From the NCBI RefSeq assembly GCF_005145005.1, contig NZ_CP039712.1, positions 1,532,501 through 1,596,500 of the forward strand: a DNA stretch of 64,000 nucleotides, in the 5' to 3' direction. Made by a program: the position numbers and the translations under genes. This stretch comes from Vagococcus zengguangii (GTDB lineage Bacteria > Bacillota > Bacilli > Lactobacillales > Vagococcaceae). The notes beneath the pieces were generated by a model. It made no database searches and was not told where the DNA came from. It was given only the letters and a program-made list of their open reading frames with translations. This document shows, piece after piece, positions 44,019 to 52,892 of this stretch; position 1 is the first letter of the stretch, and every line of letters starts with the position of its first letter.

Positions 44019-44058
44019 AAGTCGTTAGCACTTAAAAAAAGCTGATGACTTCTTTTTT
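44018..44058 (+). terminator. Terminator/attenuator upstream of the diacylglycerol kinase-like gene
   Basis: GAAGTCGTTAGC pairs with GCTGATGACTTC (two G-U pairs) around an A-rich loop, then TTTTTT. It separates the mini-operon from the lipid kinase gene 38 bases downstream, for which I find no convincing promoter. Confidence 0.85.
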
Positions 44059-44096
44059 ATTGCTTTCCAACAATTTTTAATACTGAGAGGATTATT

Positions 44097-45062
44097 ATGC
44101 ACTCATTACATTTACATATTATTGCGAACGAAAATGCCGGAAGCGGCAACGGGATGCACTCATTACAACAAGTAAAAAATTATCTCATTGAACATAACTT
44201 ACCTTATACTATTCATCTATCTGAATATGCAGGACACGCAATTGAACTAGCACAAACGTTAGCTCAATCGACTTTAAAACCTTGGCATGAAGCTTCGGAC
44301 GTAAACTCTAGTCCTTTTCCCTTGCTAGTTGCTCTAGGTGGTGACGGCACAGTGTTTGAAATCCAAAACGGCTTGTCTGAATTTCCGCTTATCCCATTTG
44401 GTTACATCCCAAGTGGCTCAGGTAACGATTTCGCTAGAAGTGCAGACATTCCAAGAGAACCAATTGAGGCTCTAAAACAACTACTAGCAAGTACTGCGCC
44501 AACAAGCATTTATTCCTTACTTTATCAAGAAAATACCACAAATGAAACTTACTTAATTTCAAATAACTTAGGCATTGGCTTAGACGCGGCCATCGTCGCT
44601 AAGGCGAATGAATCTCAAAATAAGACGACTTTAAACAAATTAAAGCTAGGTTCGCTAGCTTACCTATTTTCGATGATTGGTTTATTGTTTAAACAGAAAG
44701 GCTATCCCTTAACGGTTGATGATGGTCAACAACAAAAAAAATTTAAAAAAGCTTTTCTAGCTACAAGTAGTAAGCATCCTTATTTCGGTGGTGGCGTTAA
44801 AATTTTACCAAATGCTAGTTTGTACGAACCGGAGTTAGAGTTAATAGTTGTTGAAAAAATTAGTTACCTGAAGATTGCAAGTTTGTTATTGAAATTAACT
44901 AAAGGTACACACGTTGACAGTCCTTATGCTCATATCTTCCGTTCTAAAGAATTAAATTTATATACAGAAACTAAACAATATGGTCAAATGAATGGTGAAG
45001 CGATTACCCCACGTCCATTTAAAGTCAACTTAACCTCGGTTGAACGACTGCTTTGGAAATAA
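44097..45062 (+). CDS. Diacylglycerol kinase family lipid kinase
   Basis: 321 residues. The catalytic-domain motifs are GGDGT (81-85) in LVALGGDGTVFEIQNG and GSGNDFAR (107-114). The first residues HIIANENAGSGNG form the nucleotide-binding start. The family (DgkB/YegS/BmrU) phosphorylates diacylglycerol or related lipids in the cytoplasm at the membrane. GAGAGG precedes the ATG by 6 bases. The gene seems to rely on transcription from upstream, through the attenuator. Confidence 0.9.
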   Translation: MHSLHLHIIANENAGSGNGMHSLQQVKNYLIEHNLPYTIHLSEYAGHAIELAQTLAQSTLKPWHEASDVNSSPFPLLVALGGDGTVFEIQNGLSEFPLIPFGYIPSGSGNDFARSADIPREPIEALKQLLASTAPTSIYSLLYQENTTNETYLISNNLGIGLDAAIVAKANESQNKTTLNKLKLGSLAYLFSMIGLLFKQKGYPLTVDDGQQQKKFKKAFLATSSKHPYFGGGVKILPNASLYEPELELIVVEKISYLKIASLLLKLTKGTHVDSPYAHIFRSKELNLYTETKQYGQMNGEAITPRPFKVNLTSVERLLWK

Positions 45063-45069
45063 GACAACA

Positions 45070-45102
45070 ACCCCCACGTAAAAGATACGTGGGGGTATTT
45101 TT
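45070..45102. terminator. Bidirectional terminator between the lipid kinase gene and array B
   Basis: ACCCCCACGTA pairs with TACGTGGGGGT, loop AAAGA, then ATTTTTATAT on the plus strand. It also ends minus transcripts coming from alaS through array B. Confidence 0.85.
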
Positions 45103-45164
45103 ATATATTTTGAAAAAAGAGCTCACCAAATTGGCAACCTCTAATATACGATTGTAGTAAAAAG

Positions 45165-45560
45165 TACTCAAAAGTTAAACGCACTCGCAAGCACTTTATT
45201 TAATCCGGCTTTTGAGTGCAGTCCTTCGGAAATATCTCCTAACAGTTTAAAAATTTAAGAAACAATTTTTAACTGTTTTTCGATATTTCTCAGGCCTAAA
45301 CGCACTCGCAAGCACTCTATTTAATCCGGCTTTTGAGTGCAGTCCTTCGGAAATATCTCCTAACAGTTTAAAAATTTAAGAAACAATTTTTAACTGTTTT
45401 TCGATATTTCTCAGGCCTAAACGCACTCGCAAGCACTCTATTTAATCCGGCTTTCATGAGCTGCTTTTTCGTCAATATGTTGTGACTCTCAAAAATTGTT
45501 AAACAATTTTTGTCGTCCCACGCATATTGCTCAAAAGCAAACCGCTCATTCAAGCACTCT
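45165..45560. repeat. Palindrome array B: four cores at a 121-bp period
   Basis: The core CAAGCACTYTNNTTAATCC begins at 45188, 45309, 45430 and 45551, exactly 121 bases apart. Three palindromes lie between: 45214-45307 and 45335-45428 are nearly identical, with GAGTGC/GCACTC, GAAATATC/GATATTTC and AACAGTTTAAAAATT/AATTTTTAACTGTT pairing. The third, 45456-45549, is different: ATGAGC/GCTCAT, TGCTTTT/AAAAGCA, CAATATG/CATATTG and AAAAATTG/CAATTTTT, and is closer to array A's type. The final core overlaps the alaS stop codon. The left edge (45165-45187) is a truncated half-palindrome. Confidence 0.9.
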
Positions 45561-48210
45561 ACTTTTCAGCGATCCATGTTTTGACTGCGGCTAATGCTTC
45601 AGACATACCGGCTGGGTTTTTACCGCCTGCTTGGGCTAAGTCTGGGCGTCCGCCACCGCCACCACCTACTAATGGTGCGATTGCTTTAATTAAGTCGCCA
45701 GCACGTAAACCTTTTTCGTTCATGGCAGGTGTCATCGCAACTAGTAAATTTGCTTTATCGTCTTGGGTGATACCTAAAACTAACACGTCAGACACTTCTT
45801 TTTGTTTCCATTGATCTGATAATTGACGTAATTGGTTCATGTCTTTGACAGTTGCATGTTGAGCAATCACTGTAATGCCGTTAACTTCCTCAACATTATT
45901 GAAGATATCGCCAGCTTCTTGGTTCGCTAATTTAGCAGCTAATTGTTCGTTTTCACGTTGTAACTCTTTTAATTGAGCTTGTAATTGTTCCACACGGCTT
46001 GTTGCTTCTTTTAATTGAGGAGCTTTAACTAATTGTGCAATAGCTTTTAATTCGTTTTCTTCGTTATGGAAAACTTCATAAGCTTCTTCACTTGTCACCG
46101 CTTCAATACGACGAACACCAGCACCGATTCCTGATTCAGATAAAATCTTGAAGATTCCAATTTCGCTTGTGTTACGAACGTGCGTCCCACCACATAATTC
46201 TAATGAGTAGTCACCGACTTTAACAACACGTACGTCTGAACCGTACTTCTCACCGAATAACGCCATTGCACCCATGCCTTTAGCTGTGTCGATGTCAGTT
46301 TCGATTGTTTCAACAGCTAAGCTTTCCCAAATTTTTGCGTTAACGATTTGTTCCATTTTTTCTAACTCTTCAGGGGTTACTTGACCAAAGTGTGTGAAGT
46401 CAAAACGTAAGTGACCTGGTGTTACTAATGAACCTGCTTGGTTAGCATGTGTGCCTAATACATCTTTTAAGGCTTGGTGTAATAAGTGAGTCGCTGTATG
46501 GTTTTTCACGACTTTATTACGACGTACTTCGTCAACAACTAAGCGGTACGATGTACCAGTTGTCATTGGCTTAGTCACGATTAATTTGTGTAATGGTTGA
46601 CCGTTTGGAGCTTTTTTCACGTCCACTACTTCGGCTACCACTTCGTTTTGGTCGTTGTAAACTAAACCAGTATCAAACGTTTGTCCACCCATTTCAGCAT
46701 AGAAAGTCGTTTGGTCAAACATTGCTTCAGCCGCTGTTTCTTCGGTTGGTTCTAAGCTAATAACTTTTTCATCATTAGCAATCAATACGACTAATTCACT
46801 TGTCACTTCTAATTGATTGTAACCAACAAACTCGCTAGCAACATCGATATCTGTTAATAAACCTGATTGAATGTTCATTGATTCAACAGAAGCACGAGCA
46901 GCACGTGCACGTTCACGTTGGGCCGTCATTTCTTCTTCAAAACCAGCGTGATCCACATCAAAACCAGCTTCTTCAGCGATTTCTTCGGTTAATTCAACTG
47001 GGAATCCGTATGTATCATACAATTTGAAGATGTCTTTCCCGTTAATTTGTGTGTCATTATTTTCTTTAGCATCAGCTAAAATACCGTTTAAAATCGTTAA
47101 GCCTTCATTGATTGTTTCGTGGAAACGTTCTTCTTCAGTTTTAATTACTTTTTGGATAAAGTCTTTTTGTGCTAATACTTCTGGGTAGAAGTCTTTCATA
47201 ATATCGCCAACAACTAGCACTAATTCATACATAAATGGTTTGTCGATCCCTAATTTTTTACCATGACGAACAGCACGACGTAATAAACGACGTAACACGT
47301 AACCGCGGCCTTCGTTTGAAGGTAGCGCACCGTCACCGATGGCAAAACTTACGGCACGTACATGGTCAGCGATTACTTTAAATGAAATATCTGTTTCAAC
47401 GCTTTGACCATAAGTGAATTGACCGCTCATCTCTTCGGTTGCTTTAATGATTGGCATGAATAAATCTGTTTCAAAGTTTGTTTTAGTGTTTTGAATAACA
47501 GAAGTTAAACGCTCTAGTCCCATACCTGTATCAATGTTTTTGTGTGGAAGTGGCTCATACGTGCCTTCTTCTGTATGGTTAAACTCTGAGAATACTAAGT
47601 TCCAAATTTCTAAGTAGCGTTCGTTTTCCCCACCTGGGAAGTTTTCTGGATCATCTTCCGCCACATCGTTGAACTCTTGGCCACGGTCGTAGAAGATTTC
47701 TGTGTTAGGACCTGATGGACCCACACCGATTTCCCAGAAGTTACCTTCTAAATCGATAATGCGGTCTTGTGGTAACCCAATTTCTTCGTGCCAAATGCGG
47801 CGTGCTTCTGTGTCACTTGGGTGAACGGTGACAGATAATTTTTCTGGATCAAAACCAATCCATTTTTCATCTGTTAAAAATTCCCATGCCCAGTGAATCG
47901 CTTCTGGTTTGAAGTAATCACCTATTGAGAAGTTACCTAACATTTCAAACATTGTATGGTGACGAGCTGTCTTCCCTACATTTTCAATATCGTTCGTACG
48001 GATACTCTTTTGAGCATTCGTTATTCTTGGGTTTTCTGGCGCAATGGTACCATCAAAATATTTCTTTAATGTCGCAACCCCTGAGTTAATCCATAAAAGC
48101 GTTGGATCTTCAAATGGTACTAATGACGCACTTGGTTCAATACTGTGACCTTTTTCTTTGAAAAAGTCTAAAAACATTTGACGAATTTGACTACTAGTTA
48201 ATTGTTTCAT
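45559..48210 (-). CDS. alaS: Alanyl-tRNA synthetase
   Basis: 883 residues, full length. The class II core is in residues 1-460 (motif 2 area [20 protein letters not shown]), the editing domain has [12 protein letters not shown] (about 565-576) and [11 protein letters not shown] (about 666-676), and the C-terminal DHHA1 domain ends [18 protein letters not shown]. It charges tRNA-Ala and edits Ser and Gly mischarging. A T-box leader lies upstream. The stop codon is inside the core of array B. Confidence 0.97.
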   Translation of the reverse strand: MKQLTSSQIRQMFLDFFKEKGHSIEPSASLVPFEDPTLLWINSGVATLKKYFDGTIAPENPRITNAQKSIRTNDIENVGKTARHHTMFEMLGNFSIGDYFKPEAIHWAWEFLTDEKWIGFDPEKLSVTVHPSDTEARRIWHEEIGLPQDRIIDLEGNFWEIGVGPSGPNTEIFYDRGQEFNDVAEDDPENFPGGENERYLEIWNLVFSEFNHTEEGTYEPLPHKNIDTGMGLERLTSVIQNTKTNFETDLFMPIIKATEEMSGQFTYGQSVETDISFKVIADHVRAVSFAIGDGALPSNEGRGYVLRRLLRRAVRHGKKLGIDKPFMYELVLVVGDIMKDFYPEVLAQKDFIQKVIKTEEERFHETINEGLTILNGILADAKENNDTQINGKDIFKLYDTYGFPVELTEEIAEEAGFDVDHAGFEEEMTAQRERARAARASVESMNIQSGLLTDIDVASEFVGYNQLEVTSELVVLIANDEKVISLEPTEETAAEAMFDQTTFYAEMGGQTFDTGLVYNDQNEVVAEVVDVKKAPNGQPLHKLIVTKPMTTGTSYRLVVDEVRRNKVVKNHTATHLLHQALKDVLGTHANQAGSLVTPGHLRFDFTHFGQVTPEELEKMEQIVNAKIWESLAVETIETDIDTAKGMGAMALFGEKYGSDVRVVKVGDYSLELCGGTHVRNTSEIGIFKILSESGIGAGVRRIEAVTSEEAYEVFHNEENELKAIAQLVKAPQLKEATSRVEQLQAQLKELQRENEQLAAKLANQEAGDIFNNVEEVNGITVIAQHATVKDMNQLRQLSDQWKQKEVSDVLVLGITQDDKANLLVAMTPAMNEKGLRAGDLIKAIAPLVGGGGGGRPDLAQAGGKNPAGMSEALAAVKTWIAEK

Positions 48211-48233
48211 CTGTTTTCTCCTTTAAATTAAAA

Positions 48234-48455
48234 TAAAAAAACACCATGCAAAACAAGGACGACACAATCGCGGTACCACCTTGTTTGCAATGATGTTTTG
48301 AACAGTCATTACCTCTTAAGTTTCCGTAACGTAGAAAAGACGTGAATAGTTTCCTATTCATTTACCAAGGGAGCATTACGATGGTTAGCGGGTTTTTCTC
48401 ACAGCCTTGGAAAAACTTTCTGGACCTAACTAAGTCACCTAATATATCCTTGCCC
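48234..48455 (-). promoter_or_regulatory. alaS: T-box leader of alaS (alanine)
   Basis: On the minus strand the T-box sequence AGGTGGTACCGCG is at 48269-48281. It is followed by the terminator: CATTGCAAACAAGG pairs with CCTTGTTTTGCATGG, then T7 (48234-48300). Stem I is closed by CAAGG/CCTTG near the 5' end, and GCT in TAATGCTCCC, just before the closing strand, is the candidate alanine specifier. Uncharged tRNA-Ala binding would favour antitermination and raise alaS expression. Confidence 0.92.
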
Positions 48456-48459
48456 TACA

Positions 48460-48488
48460 AGTATAATGAATCTGTATGAAAAAGTCAA
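48460..48488 (-). promoter_or_regulatory. Promoter of the alaS T-box leader
   Basis: On the minus strand TTGACT (48483-48488) and TATACT (48460-48465) are 17 bases apart; the predicted start is about 5 bases upstream of the leader. Confidence 0.8.
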
Positions 48489-48496
48489 TTTACAAC

Positions 48497-49417
48497 TTAC
48501 ATATATTTCGCTAAAAAAGCTTGAACTTTTTCATTGTAGCCTTCTGGATCGACTTCGATACTTTTAGCATGTTCAGCACCTTCGACTAACCATTTTTCCT
48601 TTGGTCCATTAGTTGCAGCATAGACACTGTCAATCATATATGTTGGCACAAAAGTATCTGTTGTTCCGTGTATAAACAGCATTGGACGTTCATTTTTTGC
48701 TAGTTGTTTCGTTGCATCCGCTTCGTAAAAATTATAGCCCACTTTTAAATCCGTATAAGCTGAAGCTAAAGGAATCATCGGGAAAGCTGGTAAATTAAAC
48801 ATATCCTTTAATTGGAACGCCAATTCATTGCTAACTTTATCATAGCCACAATCTTCAATAATGACTTTTAATTGAGTAGGTAACTCCTCTCCAGAAGACA
48901 TCATAACGGTCGCCGCTCCCATACTTAAACCAAATAGCGCGATTTCAACATTACTATCATATTGATTCACCAAGTAATTTGACCAATCGACCACATCTAA
49001 CCGCTCATGCCATCCAAAACCGACATAATCACCTTGGCTTTGACCATGGCCACGTGCATCTGGCATGAAGACATCATAACCTTGATTAAAGAATAGGCGC
49101 GCATAATCTTCCATCCCTTTTGAACTGTTACCATAGCCATGAACGACAATAGCTAGTTTATCCGTCGGCTCATTATGTTTCAAATGAACACCGAATAAAT
49201 TCAAGTCATCTCGAGATTCTAATTGATAGTACACAGGTGCTTCTTCTATAAAATCCCAAGTTGCGTATACATTATCAGAATCAGCTTCATGATTCTCCGC
49301 TAAAAATTCTTTTTCCCCTGGCACGATAGCATAATTATATAAATAATTAACGCCCCAGTATAATCCACCTGCCACGACACATAATACAATAAGTAAAATA
49401 ACCATTAATTTCTTCAT
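48497..49417 (-). CDS. Alpha/beta hydrolase with N-terminal membrane anchor
   Basis: 306 residues. One membrane segment (about 3-28) precedes an alpha/beta hydrolase: oxyanion HGYGNSSKGM (93-102), nucleophile elbow GLSMG with Ser165, acid in HGTTDTFVP (Asp, about 270) and His in GAEHAKS (about 289). Catalytic domain probably faces outside. Substrate unknown; esterase or lipase-like. It is flanked by a terminator from glmM and the alaS promoter. Confidence 0.88.
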   Translation of the reverse strand: MKKLMVILLIVLCVVAGGLYWGVNYLYNYAIVPGEKEFLAENHEADSDNVYATWDFIEEAPVYYQLESRDDLNLFGVHLKHNEPTDKLAIVVHGYGNSSKGMEDYARLFFNQGYDVFMPDARGHGQSQGDYVGFGWHERLDVVDWSNYLVNQYDSNVEIALFGLSMGAATVMMSSGEELPTQLKVIIEDCGYDKVSNELAFQLKDMFNLPAFPMIPLASAYTDLKVGYNFYEADATKQLAKNERPMLFIHGTTDTFVPTYMIDSVYAATNGPKEKWLVEGAEHAKSIEVDPEGYNEKVQAFLAKYM

Positions 49418-49438
49418 TTTTCCACCTTTTTAATTTAA

Positions 49439-49475
49439 TAAGGAGGGTGAAACCTAAGTTTCATCCTCCTCTTTA
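49439..49475 (-). terminator. Terminator of glmM
   Basis: AGGAGGGTGAAAC pairs with GTTTCATCCTCCT (one mismatch) around loop CTAA. The minus-strand T tract is weak (TTATT). Confidence 0.65.
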
Positions 49476-49485
49476 TTCTTACAAA

Positions 49486-50844
49486 TTATTCAACGCCAAC
49501 TTCTAATTTCACAACGTCAGCAATTTTATTAACATAGTACTCAACTTTTTCAATTGAAGGAGCTTCTGCCATCACACGTAGTAACGGTTCTGTTCCTGAA
49601 GGTCTAACTAAGACACGACCATTTCCGTCCATTTCTACTTCAACTTCTTCAATCACTTTGTTGATTAATTCGTTATTTAAGGCTTCTTCTTTATTAGTTA
49701 CACGAATGTTCACTAATTTTTGAGGATAAATGGTAAATTCTGATGCTAGTTCTGATAATTTTTTACCAGTTTCTTTCATGACATGTAGTAATTGAATACC
49801 TGATAACATACCATCACCTGTAGTGTTGTAATCTAAAAACACGATATGTCCAGATTGTTCACCACCGAAGTTATAGTTGTTTTTACGCATTTCTTCAACC
49901 ACATAACGGTCACCTACTTGCGTTGTTAAAGCCGTCATTCCAGCTTCTTCAACCGCTAAATGGAAACCTAAGTTACTCATAACAGTTGACACGATGGTAT
50001 TATCTTTTAATTCACCTTTTTCTTTCATGTATTTCCCACAGATATACATGATTTGGTCACCGTCAACGATATTTCCTAATTCATCGACAGCAATCACGCG
50101 GTCACCATCACCATCAAAGGCTAAACCAACATCGGCACCTTTTTCAACGACAAATGCTGCTAATTTTTCTGGATGAGTTGAACCCACACCATCGTTGATA
50201 TTTAAACCATTAGGACTTGTTCCCATTGTAAAGAATTCAGTTTCTAAATCAGCAAACACACGATTGACTAAAGGTGATGTTGCCCCATTTGCTGCGTCTA
50301 GACAGACAGTCACCCCTTCTAAATCACCATCGATTGATTTTGTTAAGAATTGTGCGTACTTGATTAAACCTTCTGGGAATTCTTCCAATGTCCCTAAACC
50401 TTCCGCAGCTGGACGAGGTAATGTATCTACTTCTTGATCCAATAACGCTTCAATTTCTAATTCTTCTTCGTCAGCCAATTTGAAACCATCTGGACCAAAA
50501 AATTTGATCCCGTTATCTTGAGCTGGATTGTGCGAAGCCGAAATCATTACACCGGCATCGGCTTTTTGTAAACGTGTTAAATACGCAACTGCTGGTGTAG
50601 ATACCACACCTAATTGATAAACTTCAATTCCAACTGACATTAAACCAGCCATTAAAGCTTGTTCTAGCATTTCACCTGAAATACGTGTATCACGTGCCAC
50701 TAAAACTTTCGGACGTGTTGTTTCATCGCTATGGTGCTGAACTAATACGTAACCTCCACAACGACCTAATTTAAATGCTAATTCTGGTGTTAACTCTTGA
50801 TTTGCGATTCCTCTAACACCATCTGTTCCAAAATATTTACCCAT
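49486..50844 (-). CDS. glmM: Phosphoglucosamine mutase
   Basis: 452 residues from ATG 50844; the longer reading begins with TTG before the GATAGGGTG ribosome site and is rejected. The active-site phosphoserine loop is ISASHNP (Ser104), the metal loop is AFDGDGDR (about 239-246) and the C-terminal phosphate-binding loop is [11 protein letters not shown]. It converts glucosamine-6-P to glucosamine-1-P for UDP-GlcNAc and peptidoglycan. It ends the cdaA-cdaR-glmM operon; in other Firmicutes GlmM binds and inhibits CdaA. Confidence 0.97.
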   Translation of the reverse strand: MGKYFGTDGVRGIANQELTPELAFKLGRCGGYVLVQHHSDETTRPKVLVARDTRISGEMLEQALMAGLMSVGIEVYQLGVVSTPAVAYLTRLQKADAGVMISASHNPAQDNGIKFFGPDGFKLADEEELEIEALLDQEVDTLPRPAAEGLGTLEEFPEGLIKYAQFLTKSIDGDLEGVTVCLDAANGATSPLVNRVFADLETEFFTMGTSPNGLNINDGVGSTHPEKLAAFVVEKGADVGLAFDGDGDRVIAVDELGNIVDGDQIMYICGKYMKEKGELKDNTIVSTVMSNLGFHLAVEEAGMTALTTQVGDRYVVEEMRKNNYNFGGEQSGHIVFLDYNTTGDGMLSGIQLLHVMKETGKKLSELASEFTIYPQKLVNIRVTNKEEALNNELINKVIEEVEVEMDGNGRVLVRPSGTEPLLRVMAEAPSIEKVEYYVNKIADVVKLEVGVE

Positions 50845-50880
50845 TATTGACACCCTATCCTTATAATTTATCAAACTATT

Positions 50881-51855
50881 TTATTTTTTTGGTTTTTCCA
50901 CTAATTTTGGCGTAATCGTTACACTAATCGTCTCAGGATTTGTCGTAACATTATTGATTTTTTCAATTTTATAATCGCCAGTTTTTGTTTCTTTGATTGT
51001 TGATGTATCCACAAGTACTTCGACTGCTTCAATTTCATCAATCACATCACGTGACCCTATGATTTCGACATTTTGAACTGGACTGGTAAACGTATATTCC
51101 TTGATACCTTCAGGAATCTTCCCTGACTGTTTAATTTTAACAGGTACTGATTTTGAAGGTGTACTGACATCAATTCGAACGTTTACTTTGGCTGGATCGA
51201 CAATTGCTGTTAGAATATTACCTTCTTTGTCAATCGCATATACATCATACTCTTTTTCAAAATCCGAAACAATCTCTTTATCCTGTTCAACAGAAACAAT
51301 GACATCATCAATATTCTTCATTGTCTTTTCGCCCGTTGTAACCGTCACTTGGCTAGGTGACAGATTGATGCCTTCTAAAGTATAACCATTTTTAAATAAA
51401 TTGTCATTTAATTTAGGATGGACATTAAATGACTGACTAACACGTTTTTCTAAATCAAAACTAATTTGTGGTGACTCAAGCGTTGCTGTCACTCCTGAAG
51501 GCAGATTCAAGACTTTAATATCTACTTTATGTTTTCCTTCTTTATAACCACTTAAATCAGCTTCTAAAACAAAATGTCTCGTTTCACTATTTAGTTCAGT
51601 ATCTAATAAAATTCGATTGGAACTTTTTAAGACAACTGACATTTTTTCTTTGAAATCAGAAATAAAATACTCGTTGGCATCATACTTTACTGATACAGGC
51701 ACTTCTTCAGCAATAACTGAAAAATTAGGTTGATTGCTTGAGCCACTGTCATTATTAAAGAACGTACTATTAGAGTTAGCGTTAAAAAATAATAATAACG
51801 CCAATCCAAATGAAACTAGCACCATGAACCATTTACTGGAGGTAAAATCTTTCAT
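50881..51855 (-). CDS. cdaR: CdaR, YbbR-domain regulator of diadenylate cyclase
   Basis: 324 residues. One N-terminal membrane segment (about 8-26) is followed by about three YbbR repeats outside the membrane (each about 80 residues, beta-rich; e.g. VPVSVKYDANEYFISDF, VHPKLNDNLFKNGYTL, VPVKIKQSGKIPEGIKEY). It modulates CdaA activity. It begins directly after the cdaA stop with GGAGGG upstream. Confidence 0.93.
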   Translation of the reverse strand: MKDFTSSKWFMVLVSFGLALLLFFNANSNSTFFNNDSGSSNQPNFSVIAEEVPVSVKYDANEYFISDFKEKMSVVLKSSNRILLDTELNSETRHFVLEADLSGYKEGKHKVDIKVLNLPSGVTATLESPQISFDLEKRVSQSFNVHPKLNDNLFKNGYTLEGINLSPSQVTVTTGEKTMKNIDDVIVSVEQDKEIVSDFEKEYDVYAIDKEGNILTAIVDPAKVNVRIDVSTPSKSVPVKIKQSGKIPEGIKEYTFTSPVQNVEIIGSRDVIDEIEAVEVLVDTSTIKETKTGDYKIEKINNVTTNPETISVTITPKLVEKPKK

Positions 51856-52734
51856 TTATTTACCCTCCTTTTTGAATAAATCAACAATCATTTTAACGAT
51901 ATTTTCTGATGTTTCATCATCTGCTATCACTAACTCTTCAGTTAATATAGCCATGTACTCTTCTTCTGTTAAATGTGCATGTAAACGGCCATTTCTAGTG
52001 ATACTGACATCTCCCGTTTCTTCTGAAACAACCACCGTAACGGCATCCGAAACTTCGCTCACCCCAATAGCGGCCCGATGTCGTGTTCCAAATTCTTTCG
52101 GGATAGCATCATTTTCAGAAAGTGGCAAATAAGCACAGGCTACCGCAATTTTATTATCTTTAATAATTACTGCACCATCATGAAGTGGTGTGTTTGGAAT
52201 AAAAATATTAATTAATAATTCCCCAGATATTTCAGAGTTTAGTGGAATACCTGTTTCTATATAATCATCTAAACCTGTTTGCTTTTGAATCGTAATTAAT
52301 GCGCCAATTTTACGTTTTGACATATACTTAATTGCTTGATTAAATTGTTGAATCATCTCTTGGCTGTCCATCTCATTTACTAGCTTTTTCCTAGAAAATA
52401 TTGCGCCTCGTCCTAAATGTTCTAATCCTCTTCGGACTTCTGGTTGGAAAATGATAATCGTTGCGATTACACCATAAGTAATCACTTGACTCATCACCCA
52501 TTCAACAGTGTTTAATCCTAAGATGCCACTAAGGACACGAATCAAAATGATAACCACAATTCCTTTAATTACCTGAATCGCTTTAGTCCCTCGAATGATT
52601 TGAAGTAGTTTATAAATAAAATACCAAACCACCGCAATATCAATGGCACTAATAATGAAATTTTTAGAAAAAAGGTACTGTGAGAGAATATCTTTCATAT
52701 TTTCAAGCGTTGATAAAAATAAAAACTCAACCAT
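51856..52734 (-). CDS. cdaA: Diadenylate cyclase CdaA
   Basis: 292 residues. Three membrane helices (about 25-45, 54-74, 80-97) precede the DAC domain with the conserved DGA (186-188) and RHR (218-220) motifs. The product, c-di-AMP, controls potassium and osmolyte balance and cell-wall integrity. AAAGGAG precedes the ATG by 11 bases. First gene of the operon with cdaR and glmM. Confidence 0.96.
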   Translation of the reverse strand: MVEFLFLSTLENMKDILSQYLFSKNFIISAIDIAVVWYFIYKLLQIIRGTKAIQVIKGIVVIILIRVLSGILGLNTVEWVMSQVITYGVIATIIIFQPEVRRGLEHLGRGAIFSRKKLVNEMDSQEMIQQFNQAIKYMSKRKIGALITIQKQTGLDDYIETGIPLNSEISGELLINIFIPNTPLHDGAVIIKDNKIAVACAYLPLSENDAIPKEFGTRHRAAIGVSEVSDAVTVVVSEETGDVSITRNGRLHAHLTEEEYMAILTEELVIADDETSENIVKMIVDLFKKEGK

Positions 52735-52767
52735 TTACTTATATTCTCCTTTCTTTTCTGTTAATTA

Positions 52768-52776
52768 GTATACCAT
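52768..52776 (-). promoter_or_regulatory. Extended -10 promoter of cdaA-cdaR-glmM
   Basis: On the minus strand TGGTATACT is an extended -10 element about 35 bases before the cdaA ATG. Confidence 0.55.
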
Positions 52777-52849
52777 AAATAGTGAAAATATGACCGTTAT
52801 TGCCTGACTTTTCACAAAAAATTCTTTCTTTCATCTCGCTTAAAAAAAC

Positions 52850-52884
52850 ACAAAACCGCCTGAATATTTTCAGACGGCTTTGTT
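52850..52884 (-). terminator. Terminator of nifJ
   Basis: On the minus strand AAAGCCGTCTGAA pairs with TTCAGGCGGTTTT (one G-U), loop AATA, followed by TGTGTTTTTTT. Confidence 0.85.
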
Positions 52885-52892
52885 AGTATGAA

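Noticed and set aside
42690-45560. CRISPR arrays
   Set aside because: The units are long palindromes with 120/121-base periods, with no short identical repeats alternating with unique spacers and no cas genes.
42690-45560. Integron attC sites
   Set aside because: Palindromic structure and GTTAAAC-like pieces are suggestive, but no integrase or cassette genes are present and the units are tandem rather than flanking cassettes.
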